From: Delphinus delphis | Taxonomy: Eukaryota; Chordata; Mammalia; Artiodactyla; Delphinidae | Assembly: GCF_949987515.2 (NCBI RefSeq) | Contig: NC_082698.1 | Location: 1,691,501 to 1,755,500 of the forward strand | Length of the DNA stretch: 64,000 bases | Reading direction: 5' to 3' | Shown here: positions 44,621 through 56,205 of the stretch, piece by piece | How positions within the stretch are numbered: position 1 is the stretch's first letter | How the letters are laid out: each line of letters begins with the position of its first letter | Program-made: the position numbers and the translations under genes | The notes under the pieces: model-generated | The model's input: the letters and a program-made list of their open reading frames with translations, nothing else | What the model was told of the DNA's origin: nothing | Databases searched by the model: none

Positions 44621-45099
44621 TGTGGTAGGCTGACTAATGCCCCCTGCCCCCGACAAAGATGTCCACATCCAGATCCCTGGAACCTGTGAAAATGTCCCTT
44701 TACACAAAGAAGGGGGCTTCGCAGATGTGATTCGGTTAAAGATCTTGAGTCGGAGAGATTCTCCAGGAGCACCTGCAGGGCCCATCGTCATCACAAGGGT
44801 CCTTATAGGAGGGAGGCAGGAGGGGCGGTCAGAGAAGGCGATGCCGTGCGAGGTCAGAGAGGGCTTTGGAGATGCTGCACAGCTGGCTTTGAAAGTGGAG
44901 TATGGGTCCACGAGCCAAGGAATGCAGGGGCCTCTGGAAGCTGGAAAACGGAAAAAAAAAAGCCTCCAGAAAGAGCTCAGCCCTGCCGTGGACTGCCCTT
45001 GGGCTTCTGGTGCTCAGAGCTGTGAAATGGTCCATCTGTATCGTGTTCAGCCGCTCAGCTTGTGGTCGTTTGTTGTAGCAGCCTCAGGAAACAAGCACA
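44621..45099 (+). mobile_element. MLT1-type LTR inserted in L2
   Basis: It starts tgtggtaggctgactaatgc and continues with aaagatgtccacatccagat, ccctggaacctgtgaaaatgt, cttcgcagatgtgattcggt, tcacaagggtccttatagga, gagccaaggaatgcaggggc, cagagctgtgaaatggtcca and a final gtagcagcctcaggaaac. All are MLT1 LTR landmarks in sense order. The L2 continues on the far side, so this LTR is the younger element. Confidence 0.9.
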
Positions 45100-45430
45100 C
45101 AGACAGGGTTAAAACAGCGAGGGGAGTGGGCTGGGACAGGGGGTCAGTACTCCATGGAGGGACACTTGCCCAGGCTGGCACAGAGGTGGAGCCAGGGAGG
45201 ACTTCCAGAAGGAAGTAATGGCTGAGCTGAGATTTTAAAGGTGGGCGGTGGGTGAGATGGGAAGTTTGCAGGCGTAGGGAGAGCCGAGCGTCCGGACGTA
45301 GGGAGAGGGAGGGTCCAGGCCGGGAGGTCAGGGCCCGCACAGCCCATCTTGAGACAGAACCTGAGGAGGGCCGGGAAGGAGAGGGTCGGGGAGGCCCAGG
45401 CCCGATGAGCAGGGGCGGCCCGCAGACCGT
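45100..45430 (-). mobile_element. L2 LINE, antisense, part 2
   Basis: After the LTR, gtggagccagggaggacttcc, then agaaggaagtaatggctgag and ctgagattttaaaggtgg match the next L2 antisense segment (consensus ggaaggcttcctggaggaagtgacatttgagctgagacctgaagg). Similarity fades towards 45430. Confidence 0.7.
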
Positions 45431-46489
45431 GGGGAGGAGCTACGACCTGGGTTCACGCCACACCAAGAGCTACTGCAAGTGTGTGGCTGTGTTTCACAAA
45501 AAGGGCCACTCTGGCTTCAGAAGCCAAGAGAACTGGGTTAGAAATACCCCGAGGACCTGCAGACATGCCCCCTGAGCTCGAGCTCCCGGCCGTCACACAC
45601 AGACACCAGATGCTCCACAGTCAGCTCCCAGCAGGAAGGGGGCAGCCGAGGGGACACAGCCTAACGTCCTAAAGGGTCAGCTCTTCACTTCTGTCTTTCA
45701 CACATTAAAACCACTTCCACGTGCAACGTTCAGTTACTAAATCTCCAATTTCAGAGCACTGAAGGCTCATTGTGAAAAAAGTCGAACACCCAGAGCTTTC
45801 CCCTGCTGTTCCCATCGCTCTCATCTCTCCCCTCAGGCCTCCGTCGTAGCTCCCACGCTGCTCCCGTGCACGCGGCCCCCATTCTGCAGAGAGCAGTGGC
45901 TTAAAAGGGGGGCTTTTGGCTAAACAAGCTGTGACGCACCGAGCTTGGGCTGGTCTCCGTTCCCCAGCTGGTTCCTGACGACTCCTCAGAGCCCAGTGAG
46001 CCCTGTGTCAGGAAGAGCACGGTGCTCAGAGCCGGGGCGCGGGGTGGATGCAGGGGGACGTCCCCTCGGAGGGAAAAGAAGGGCTGTCCCTGCAGCTGTG
46101 ACTCTTGGGGGGTAACGAAGCAGCACAGCACAGACTGGTTACAAGGCAGAGACGGACACCGTGGTTCCAGGGGCTCAGCGCTGCCCTCGTGGCGGGACAG
46201 GCTTTGATGCCCCCACGGCAGCCCCAGACGCAGCCTTGGTTTCACGTGCGCCCAAAGGGAACAGGCCAGATAGCGGAGTCCGACAGCTCACGCGGGTGGC
46301 AGAGCAGGCGGGACGCACACGCAAGGGCACAGCAGAGGTTCACAGACACCCCACTTTAGACCCTCAAAATGGAGACGACCCAGGGACCAAGGCACATCTG
46401 TGCTTTGCCCGGCAGAGTTCTCCAATGTGTGGCAGCGTTTGAAAGGAATCAAAACGGATCCACAGAGACGCTCCAGTGACAGGACCCGG
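45431..46489. other. Unclassified GC-rich sequence
   Basis: No gene or clear repeat. Overlapping frames on both strands have no recognisable domain. Confidence 0.45.
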
Positions 46490-46640
46490 GGCTTGCAGAG
46501 CTGACCTGCGCAGGCGGCGAGCCAGGAGGCCTCCCTGAGAGGCCAGAGCCGCCGCGCCGGGGTCCCCGCGGCATGGATCCCCCAGTGCCATGCCGCCGGC
46601 TTCCGGGGTACTAGCTCAGCAGGCCGTCCGAGGCACGACA
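46490..46640. other. Short CpG-rich cluster
   Basis: Sixteen CpG dinucleotides fall within about 140 bases, including gccgccgcgccgg and ccccgcggc words. That is far denser than the surroundings. The length is below normal CpG-island size and no TATA box, Initiator or exon is evident, so a promoter cannot be claimed. It borders the AT-rich unique block at 46650-47560. Confidence 0.5.
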
Positions 46641-49600
46641 CCCAAGCTGACAGTTAGCACCATCAGCTTCCGAACATTTCCTTTTTTACCACTCAGTGTG
46701 CTTATGAATAATGCCAGTTCAATCAGACTTATTGTCTATAATTTGCTGGCATATTGCTTTATTGAGGAGAGAAACTGCATCGGGTCTGGGATCTCAGCTT
46801 CCTGAAAATGAACTCAGACAAAGAACGGACAATTTTCCGTGAGCGCTATTATTTGTGAGGCTGCAAAACTCATTTCTCAGCGAGTATCCTGAGATTTAAA
46901 GAGTCTGACATATCTTCCGATCACTTTAAAGGGTACGCATGCCTGTCAGTGCCATTGTCTCAAGCCTTTGGGCAGCAATATTCATGCTTCTGCACGTTGT
47001 AGAAAGTGGTCTGCAAGATGTGAGTCACGGCGTTAATGGCCTCATTTCACGTCGTGAAAGGAGCTCCATGAATTAGATGTGTCACAGACACGGGGCTGAG
47101 CTCAGGAGCCCGAGGCTAGCGCTAGCGGGGGCCGATGTTCTAAGATACGGCTTGAAGTACAAATCGATGCATCCTGTCACTTGTTTCATGTAATTTATTA
47201 GAATGCAAGAAGATCACCAATGTTGGTAATTATTATTTATGAAGGTCGCTTTCCCATAAGGCTGAATCAGCAAACACGATTGAGATGACGCCCATTTGCC
47301 CCCCTGCACAGCTAAGCATCCCGCTGGAGAGAACAAAACCCGAATAGAAATACGTTGCATTGACATTGTTTTTGAGCAATTGTTTTTTTAACCTAGGAAG
47401 CTCTGACTAATGTTAGGAATTTGGAAACATGAGCTGGACGACAGTCGCCCAGTTCCTCTGTTTTGGACGCCTACTTAACGCTTCAGTTGGCTAATAGATG
47501 TCTCTGTGGCTTTAAGAGGAATTAAAGGCTCGCATCTGTGAGTGCGGGCACTTGGGCATCAGACTAAGCTCCGAGTTTTTACAGCTGAGCATTCTGATAT
47601 TTTAGCATACGAGCAATTCGATTTTCCATCTACTGGTACAACACTCTTGAAGGTACTTCGGGGATGGTAGGGAATTTGATACAGAATGCAAAACACTAAG
47701 ACTCTCGGGTTTTTCAGAGTATTAGCATCTATGACCTGCTTCCATTCCCACACCGGGGAGGCAGCCACGGCATCGCCATTGCCGGGAAATGGGTGTTTAG
47801 TCACTTACTAAACCCGGAGCCCAGGTGACAGGCCCTGTGCTCCTGAGAGCCCGGAGGGCACCTTCTGCAAACCATCGTCCCTGGAGCACAGATTCTGGGG
47901 GTTGAGGCCAGAAGAGCCAAGGACAAGCAGGTGGTCCGAAGTCCAGGCGGGTAGAAAGGAGCGGATTAAAAGGGACCAAGATGAAGTTATGAGGCCAGGC
48001 TGCTCTTCGATGGGTCTCACATGCTTCGGAAAGCTGCAGGCAGGATGATGGAGTGAGTGCACCAGCTGGGGTGGGGGGGAACCAAGGTCAGCATTCTGTG
48101 TGCTGAGACGGAGAGAGTGCTGCCCATCTGAGCTACCTCCGGGGACAAGAGGCAGCCCAGGGCCAGGCACTGGGATCCACATCCAGAGTTCCCTTGTGTG
48201 GGCACATGTTCCGGGCACGGTGCCTCTCTGCTCTCCCCTTGGCTAGTACTGACCCTGCTATGTCAGAATGCAGTCCTGAGAGGCCAATGGCCAGAGAGGT
48301 GACTGCTGTAACCAGTAATGGCTCAGCGATGTTACCCGGCAGTTGGCAGTGCTGATGTGGAGGGGAGGATGCCGCAGAGGGCCCCGTCCACGAGGAAGGT
48401 CTGATATTGCACGCAGTGGGTGACGAAGCCATGGAGGCCCTCGGAGAGCCTGGGGGACACTCGTTCCTGGTGACACTTGCTCTCCAATGACACTGGAGCA
48501 AATCCAGGCTGTGCAATGGCCCAATTCATGTGACCATGTCTGAGATCCCTCTGAGGAATAAGAAGCAATTTTTTGATTCTTAAAAATAGGACAGAACAAA
48601 TGTCCTATTTTCCAGAAACTTCCAAATATGTGCCAGAAATTAATCTCATGGGAATTAACATCAACTAATCAATGGCTCTTCCCCAGAGCAGCCCATGTAA
48701 GTGTAGGACACACAACTGACCGCTTGGAGCTCGGATTAAGCTCTGGCTTGAAGAGGACACAATGGCAGGTTACCTACAGCAACTGAAACCTCAGATGCAC
48801 AAATGGAAAGGCTGCTGCCTCCGCCGTCTCTGTACCAAGGACGGTGCAATCAGACCGACTCTGCCTCACGTAATCCCACTCACTGACGGCTGAAGAGCTT
48901 CAGGCTCCAGCACCCACGTTCCCTCAGAAGCCAGGGAGTGAGGGGCCGTGCACGCAGGTCACGTGTTTGTTCCAGTGCAGCTGAGTGGTCCACGTTCGAA
49001 TGCAGTAAGAGGTGTAACGCAAAGGGGAATCAGGTGCGTGCAGGGGCTGATTCTTACCTGTATGCCTTTCGTTGGGGATCCTTCCAAATGCCCTGGGTGT
49101 ATGAGGCAATTTTAGTATAATTAAAACCCGAATCACTTAAATTAAATAATTAATTACATTCAGCTTCAATCACAATTTCTAATTGATCCCAGTCTGCTAG
49201 CTCTGCACCTGGAGACCTTGGGGACATGGGGAGGGAGAGCAGGTGGCCTGGCTCTGCTGCGTTGTTGCCTGTACTCAGTTTTCAACAAGGAAAATATTTT
49301 TGGCAAACCATGGTGTGTCCATGTGCCGTGCACCTACGCCCATAGCACACGGCATGTGTGGGGCTGCTGAGTGACTGTAAATCAAAGACCAGGAACATTG
49401 TCTGTCTCTAAGCCCCTGGGAGTCTGAGAAGAGCCACAGGACCCTGGTGGTGATGGAGAAGTGGACTCACACCCAGTTCAGTAAGCACGTACTGGATGTC
49501 TACACCCGCTAGATCTACCTTCTCAAAAACGAGCCCTCCGTCTTATGCCAGTATTTGGGAGATACGAACAACACTGCAGGACTTAGGGGCTTGCCAAAAC

Positions 49601-51989
49601 CACAGAAAACTGCAGTTGTATGGGGCCTCGTAGCTTCTGGAAGAATCTCCAACACCCTGACCAGATTCATCAGACAACCTGCCAAACTAATTCTAGAAAG
49701 CACTTTAACTACTGAGAAAACTCGTGTGTGAACCACGTGAGAAATAGGGCAACGTGGATGTCGTATAATGTAGTCCAAACCTTCTTTTTCATGGACGCAG
49801 CCGGCTCTGTTAGTGCTGGACTATTACGAGGCTGCAGCTTAAGCAGAGAAGCCCGTACAGGAGCATCATTTTAAAGTGTATGACCCTGGGGAGCATCCCA
49901 TGACCTCCCTGTGATGTCACGGTGCCACGTCAGAGCACACACCATTCATGTGCGTTGAGAAAGGGACCCTTTCCGCAATCACACAGCGATGCTGTTTCAG
50001 TTAGTGGTGGTCCTGGTTTCTAGCTGCTGAAAATGTCAGAGCTCAGGGGGTTAGACGGCACTGATTTTGATGGGCACAGATGTCGGCATCTTTTGGGGCC
50101 AGAGTGGATGAAGAGGGATGGTCCAGGGGAGGCTGAGAAGACGAGGGCCCGTGGGATGCGCTGGGGAACGTGCACGGGGAGTGTCTTTGCTCCTGACTGC
50201 CTTAGGGCCCTTTTCTCAGGCCTGGAGGGAGAGGCAGCTGATGGAGGAATGAGAGGAGCTTGGGACCAAGTAGGTGAAGAGGGAGTTGGAAGCCCCAGAA
50301 ACAGGGTGTCGCAGCACTGACCCCAGGGAGCTCTTTCCATCAAAAAAAGGCAGACAGCAGAGTGGGAGCCCGCCCAGGACTGGGCTCACTGCCGCTGAGG
50401 ACGGTCGACAGAAGCTGGCGTAAAAATAAATAGCTAAAGAGGGACATGGCACACCCCCGTGTTTGTTCTCAGGGCTTGTGTCAGAGATTCGGGAATGGGC
50501 AGGCGATGAAGGGGTGACTGAGGTACAGGGGCCACAGACGGGGTCTGCCCTCAGGGGGCCTCTCCCAGCACTCTGGCTAGGTGCTCGACTGTTTAAAAAC
50601 AGATTTTGACAACTTTTCCCAGGTCACAAGTTCTGTCTGCTCCACAGATGTGCAGAGTGAAAGGGGACCTCTGATACAAACCAATGATGAAACCAGTCAT
50701 TTTTGGTAGGAACGAAGGACACGTTTCTGGCTTTTCTTTTTACTCGTAAATAAGCTGTATCATGCCAGGAAGAACACACATAGTAGATTAAATTAATCTG
50801 TAAATCTAAAATCCCTTGGCAAGAATCTTTTAAGAATTCTGCGAGTCTAGTAAAATAGGATCTTTTTTTTTTAAAAAAAAGTTTTAATATGCTCATAGCA
50901 AAGAGAGCCACACGTTTTTTATAATTTGAAAGAAAAAGACAAGTATAAGACAAGGCTTTATTTTTATGTATGGGTCAAAAATCATATTTGACATGAATTC
51001 ATCTGTTTTGCTGGGACTTGTGTCTTTGAGAACACACTGTGTGTGTCCAGGTGTGTATATGTGTCTGTGTATATACACCTGGGCTTTTTAAACTGTCAGC
51101 AGAAGGAAAGAGAAATACTCGTGAGCTGCTGGGATGAGGTTAATACCGTAGGCTGTGTTGCAGCCACAGCTGGGGAGAAGCTGAGCTGTCCACTCGCTGC
51201 TCAGGACGCCGGGTCCCCCGCTGGGGGAGGTCCCCCGCTGGCTGAGGTCCCCCGTCAGAGCACCTGGTCCAGAAACTAGCCGCTGAAGCACAGCTGTTAG
51301 GCAGGAACTTCCACTGAGAGGTATTTCACTTCTTACTTCTAGCAGGAGTTTGAACGTCTTACTGATAGTCCCACAGTTAGGGAGATAATGCAGTTCCCCA
51401 GCCGAAGGCTCACCAATTAACAATCTCCGATCACCTGTTCCATGTGGTCTGTGAGGTAGGACAGGAGTCTTCCTGCCACGCAAGTTTAAAAAGAAGAAGA
51501 ATTTCACAGAATATAAAAGCATGCGGGCTGGATGGATCCTGAAAGCAGCTGGTATGAACAACATAAGGCAGTAATTCACCTGGAGGCTGTTATCCTTCGC
51601 CCCTTTTACCTTGGAGATTATTACACAGATAAAATGAATTTTTCAAAATCTTTGGATAGTTATACATTATTCTAAACTTTCAATGTATGCGCCTTTCTTT
51701 CCCCTTTGTGATTATTTACATCTGACTCTTTCCCCTTAAATCCAATACACCTTTCACTAAAATTGCTTATTTTTCAGCCGGATGCCGTTGAAGCCTCAGG
51801 TATCCAATGTCTGTAGCGAAGGTCTTAGAATGTGAGGCAGACCCGGACGAAGTTCCCCAGCGCCCGAGTTCTGGTGGCTCAACTCCAGGTCTGCAGAGCT
51901 GTGTGATCGCAGACTCCAGCGCTGAATCCAGAAAAAAATGGAGGACGCAAATAATTTCTGGTAGGAAGCGGGTTGCCAACAGCCATGTT
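46641..51989. other. Largely repeat-free unique sequence
   Basis: The first part (46650-47560) is AT-rich and without recognisable transposons. It carries TAATTATTATTTAT, TGAATCAGCA (MARE-like), a TTTAATCAC-like word and a 12-base palindrome gctagcgctagc at 47115-47126. A second AT-rich homeodomain-word cluster (TTAAATAATTAATTAC) lies at 49137-49190. Two small tandem or inverted motifs occur at 51210-51256 and 51047-51082. No exon is supportable. It is a candidate for conserved regulatory DNA on composition alone. Confidence 0.4.
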
Positions 51990-52205
51990 GGTTTTTTTTT
52001 TCGGTACGCGGGCCTCTCACTGCTGTGGCCTCTCCCGTTGCGGAGCACAGGCTACGGACGCGCAGGCTCAGCGGCCATGGCTCACGGGCCCAGCCGCTCC
52101 GCGGCATGTGGGATCCTCCCGGAACAGGGCACGAACCCGCGTCCCCTGCATCGGCAGATGGACTCAACCACTGCGCCACCAGGGAAGCCCTGCAACAGCC
52201 ATGTT
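51977..52205 (-). mobile_element. Short CHR-type SINE, antisense
   Basis: The body runs from the poly-T at 51991 through ggtacgcgggcctctcactg, ggctcagcggccatggctca and cgctccgcggcatgtgggat to ccactgcgccaccagggaag at about 52190. This is the reverse complement of the tRNA-derived CHR SINE. A 13-base target duplication, caacagccatgtt, flanks it at 51977-51989 and 52193-52205. Compared with 16398-16717 it lacks the repeated ccacaactactgaagccc modules. Few mutations indicate a young insertion. Open frames over it are not genes. Confidence 0.95.
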
Positions 52206-52279
52206 AACAGCCACTTCACTGGAGGTTGGAGGGTAGAACGGGAGATCAGTACCCGACAGTTTTTGACGTGAGCCACTGG

Positions 52280-52440
52280 GTGTGGAGATTAAGTTGTGGA
52301 CTTTGGGGCCAGACAGGCCTGGGGTTGAGCCCTAAGCTTTGCCATGTTACAGATGTGTGAGTCTGAGCTCAGTTTCCCCGCTCGTGGGTTATTGTGAGGC
52401 CCCTAGGAGGTGGGATGAGTAGTTAGCATTTGGTAAACTC
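52280..52440 (-). mobile_element. MIR SINE, antisense
   Basis: gattaagttgtggactttgg, then ggccagacaggcctggggttg, tgagtctgagctcagtttcc and ccgctcgtgggttattgtgag follow MIR antisense order (consensus tttggagtcagacagacctgggttcg, cctcagtttcctcatctg, gggttgttgtgag). Confidence 0.78.
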
Positions 52441-53065
52441 ATGCTCCCACTTTGTAGGAGTTGAGAGCAACCCCTTCTGCTTCCTGGCACCTAGTTCTCT
52501 GCTTTGTGTAGGCATCTCCCATCCGAGCCAGGGTGAGCAATTGTCCCAGTGTTCCTGGGACCATCCCAGGAAACCCTCAGTCCCAGCAAACCAGGATGGT
52601 TGGTCATTCTGTCTCCCTGACTGCCCCCGCCTCAACCCCACACACGCTCTTCCTCATTCCTGGAATTTGGGGATGACATTTCGTTGTAATACTGGTAAGA
52701 ACACGATTGAGAACAGAGACTTTTGGAAACAGTCTGGTCCACTTCATTGATTAGCTTAAGACCAGGAACTATAATGGGTCATTCCCTATTAAATGTTTAT
52801 GGCTGTTTAAAGTCTCTTAGACTCTAAGTAAACAAAGAGCTACTTACTGACACCAAAGATCTCGACAGATGACTTCGTCCTGTCTTAGATGGAGTTTTTT
52901 TTTTTATCCTTTTCTTTTCACGTGTAGTAAAAATAATTCTTAAAAATGATTGTCTAACTATTTCTATTTATTTTCTTTTATTTAGAAAGGTTGCAAAAGA
53001 AATATTAAGCATTCTACTGTCATATAGACATATTATTTTGTCACTTCTTTTCAGCAGTTAAGAGT
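52441..53065. other. Unclassified sequence
   Basis: Mixed, AT-rich after 52880. No feature is supported. Confidence 0.45.
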
Positions 53066-53513
53066 TGTGATAGGCAGACTAATATGTCCTCCACACATAC
53101 GCCCAAAGATGTTCCTGTCCAAATCCCAGGAACCTGCGAATATGCTAGCTTACCTGGCAAAGGGGAAGTAAGGCTACTAATCAGCAGACCTTGAAACAGG
53201 GAGATCATCCTGGATCATCCAGATGGGCCCAATGTCATCACAAGCGTCCTTAAAAGCAGGAGGTGGATGGGACCCCAGAGCAGGGTCAGGAGACGTGACA
53301 GTGCTAGCTTTGGAGATGGACGAGGGCCACAACCCAGGGACACAGGTGCCTCTGGAAGGCGGAACGACGAGGGGACAGATTCTCCCCTGGAGCCTGGATT
53401 TCAGCCCAGCCAGGCCGTGCTGGACAGCTGACCTACGGACTGTGGGAGGTGCGTCAGTGCTGGTTAAGCCCCCATGTCTGGGTGATGCTGCAGCAGCGAC
53501 AGGAACTAATACA
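53066..53513 (+). mobile_element. MLT1-type LTR, sense, full span
   Basis: It begins tgtgataggcagactaatat and ends aactaataca, the TG...CA ends of a MaLR LTR. Between them stand aaagatgttcctgtccaaat, cccaggaacctgcgaatatg, ggagatcatcctggatcatc, atgggcccaatgtcatcaca and agattctcccctggagcctgg, all in MLT1 order. It is the same broad family as 44621-45099. No internal sequence is present. Confidence 0.9.
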
Positions 53514-55462
53514 GCAGCAAAAGAGACTTAATTTGTTTTTGTTTTCGTTTTTGCCTTTACCAATAGTCATTCACTTTGGAGAGTGTAAAAGGAGTTGGCG
53601 CTGGTGATAGCATTATCTGCTTCCAGAAAGTCCGTAGAGAAAATGGACCGATATCGGGCTATTGGGTTACTGAGAGCCAGCTCTTGAAGGTGGGTGCTAG
53701 TTGGACGGCTTCTCCAAGTTCACGGTAACTGGTGGCCCAGCTGTGCATGCGGGGAGCTGCTCAGGTGATCACGGAGCCAGCTGCTCCTGGAGGGTCCCTG
53801 GTGACATTGCCTGTCACGTGTGGCACCCAGACCACAGGGAGAAAGTCCTCGTGGAGCTGGTTTCCAGCGCAGGGAAGCACTAGTGAGGGTGTGGAGTGGG
53901 CAAAGGGGGATCTGGGGGCTGGCGGCCAGGGTCCACTCAGTGCAGGGATGGGGAGAGTTATGGCTGTGGGCAGGCTGACGGCCTCCGGACAGGTCAGAGG
54001 GGAGGCAGATAGGTAAGAGATAGGGTATGTGGATGGGGTGGGGTGGGAGGCGAAGACCTAGATGGAGATGAGGGTGGCCCTGTGACCCCTCCTCTGCTGG
54101 ACACCCTGCTGGGACAGTTATGACCACCCCCTGTTCCCTGGTGCAGTGCCCAACAGTGACCCAGCAGAACCAAGTGGGGGGATTACATGTATTACTTCTA
54201 AGCCAGGAAGTTTCCATCATGTCCACTGTGTGGAGGGCACACTCAGGCACAGAGGTCACATGAATAGGCAAGGGCAGAGCCCGGGTTCAAGTTCAAATGT
54301 CTGGATCTCAGACCCTGCCCCTCACCACCCTGACAGGGCCAGAGCAGAGAGGGCTGTTCACACAGTGCCCAGGTCTGCAGGGAGTGTCCACCCCTCAGCA
54401 GCCCCTCCCGCTTCTCCCACCTGAATGCCAGCTGCAGGGCACCTGCCTTCCTGACACCCTTTCTCTCCCCAGCCTCAGGGTTCTCCCCGCCTGCCCAGCT
54501 CTCCCTCTGTAGACCACCCATGGGCAGAGCCTTTGGGTCTGCAGAGGGGCCCTGCCCACTGTTCAGGAACCCCTGCTCCTGGGTGTGGGGCACCTCCACT
54601 GCCCAGAGCAGCTGCCACCTGGAGGCTCAGTGCTGTAAGTGCTCAGAGGGGAGGTTTGCGGTACGGGGCAGGGGCTGAGCGAGGCTGGGGGAGGGCAGGG
54701 CTCAGGAAGTTCTCTCTGTGGGATGAGGGCCCCGTGATGAGCGGGGGACGGTAGGAAGGATGATTTGTGGGGAGCAGAAATGCAGACAGAACAGCACATG
54801 CAAAGGGGCTGCAGGAGGCCGGTGGGCTGGAGCCCAAGATCCAGGAGAGCTGGCGAAAGATGATGGTGAGGGGTGGGTGCGCCGCCCAGACACTTACACA
54901 ACTGTGGTCGCATCTCTCCATCTACATTTTTAAATAAATAAATTGCGTTTAAAGTCAGGTCATCGGCGGAAATTTTAAAGTTACCTATAGTTTTAAAAGG
55001 AATTTTGTTTTGCCGTTCATATACGGTGATCTTGGTTAAGGGTTTAATCAAAATGGAGAGGAATTCAATTATTTAAAAACCTCTGTATTTGGGGCTGCTC
55101 AGGGGATAGAAAATCTCATTTAAAATATTCAGCTTTAATAATATAAAATAAGACCATGCCAGTAATTACAGGAATCATATTTAGCAACTAGCTTAGTATA
55201 TTTAAAAATTACTTTGTGATGAAACATTTTTCTCCATTTATTATGGTTTGGGGAAATGCTTGTCAGAGGCTAAAAAAAAGACATTTCTTTTCACCTCAAG
55301 ACCCTGTAAGCTGCCCTCATTGTGCAGGCTGCCTCTCACTCCAGGAAAACACCCTTTGAATCAGAAGGTCACCTTTTTGGAAACTGGGGGGTGCTTGCTA
55401 CCTGAGTGTCAGGGGACAGTTTTCAAGACAGGAAGATGAGGAAAGTTCACTGTGCAGAGCGT

Positions 55463-55464
<2 letters not shown>
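53514..55464. other. GC-rich unclassified block with a possible MIR
   Basis: At 54180-54310, ggcacactcaggcacagagg, then tcacatgaataggcaagggc and agagcccgggttcaagttca resemble the MIR sense 3' half (consensus actgaggcacagagaggtt, gcccaaggtcacacag, cagagccgggattcgaacc). I hold this at about even odds. The overlapping open frames at 53720-54754 have no recognisable domain. From 54920 the sequence turns AT-rich and unique. Confidence 0.45.

Positions 55465-55496
<32 letters not shown>
55465..55496. repeat. (CA)16 microsatellite
   Basis: Thirty-two bases of uninterrupted CA. Pure dinucleotide runs of this length are normally polymorphic. Confidence 0.98.
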
Positions 55497-55497
<1 letters not shown>

Positions 55498-55722
55498 GCT
55501 CTAACTCTTTTGCAATATGTGAGTAATATTTAAAATAGTAAAGAAAGATAAACTTATACGCTCACGTTTCTTTCAACCTTAAAGAGTTTAAGAGGTTTGG
55601 ATTCTAAATATTGTATAATGGAGACAACCCAGCCCAAGACCCAAAAAGCCCAAGCCCCCCCACTATTTCCACTCCTGTACCCCCTACCCCCCTCTCCCAT
55701 CCCCAGACATTTTGTGCAGGTC

Positions 55723-55747
55723 CTGGGCTGGGCTGGGCTGGGCTGGG
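55723..55747. repeat. (CTGGG)5 microsatellite
   Basis: Five in-phase ctggg units are followed by a gaggggctg extension. It is a short pentanucleotide run with G-quadruplex potential. Confidence 0.9.
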
Positions 55748-55885
55748 GAGGGGCTGACCCACACTTGGATAAGATTCCATCTTTAAGGCTGATTGATCAA
55801 GGCCATCCCAGAGGCACACACAGGACTTTGAGGCCCCAGCCCTTACTGGGGACAGAGGGTGCAGCGAGGAAGATTTCCCGGGGGA

Positions 55886-56050
55886 CAGTGGCTCTCGACC
55901 TTGGCAACCCAATAGCATCACCTGGAAAGCCGGGAAATCCTGATGCTCAGTCACACCTGGAACAATTGCATCAGAATCTCAGGGAAGGGCCTCGGGCAGC
56001 GGCATTTTAGGGCTCCCGGGTGATTCCAAGTGCAGCTGAGACAAACCTGC
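55886..56050 (+). mobile_element. MER5-like hAT DNA transposon
   Basis: cagtggctctcgaccttggc at the left end (consensus cagtggttctcaaacttg) is followed by aatagcatcacctggaaagc, aattgcatcagaatctcagg and gctcccgggtgattccaagt, the order expected for a MER5-type element of about 180 bases. The right terminal repeat is degraded. It is non-autonomous with no coding capacity. Confidence 0.8.
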
Positions 56051-56084
56051 TCGTGGAGGTGACACTAGAGCGGGGACTTGACGG

Positions 56085-56205
56085 AGGAGGTGGAGGGGTC
56101 CAGAGGGAGGGTTGGGGGTGTGTGGAGAGTGCTGGGCAGAGGGCACACAGGAGGGGAGGAGGGAGGGGTGGCGGAGGGCAGCAGGTGGTGGGGCGGGAGA
56201 GGCCT
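56085..56205 (+). other. G-rich tract with G-quadruplex potential
   Basis: Numerous runs of three or more G occur with short spacers (gaggtggaggggtccagagg, gggagggttgggggtgtg, gaggggaggagggagggg). Open frames through it on both strands are composition-driven. Confidence 0.65.

Noticed and set aside
44255..44633. Proline/histidine/isoleucine-rich open frames in three frames
   Set aside because: They arise from the four-base microsatellite next to the L2 tail.
46490..46640. CpG-island promoter
   Set aside because: Too short for a standard island and no exon, TATA or Initiator context; kept only as a CpG cluster.
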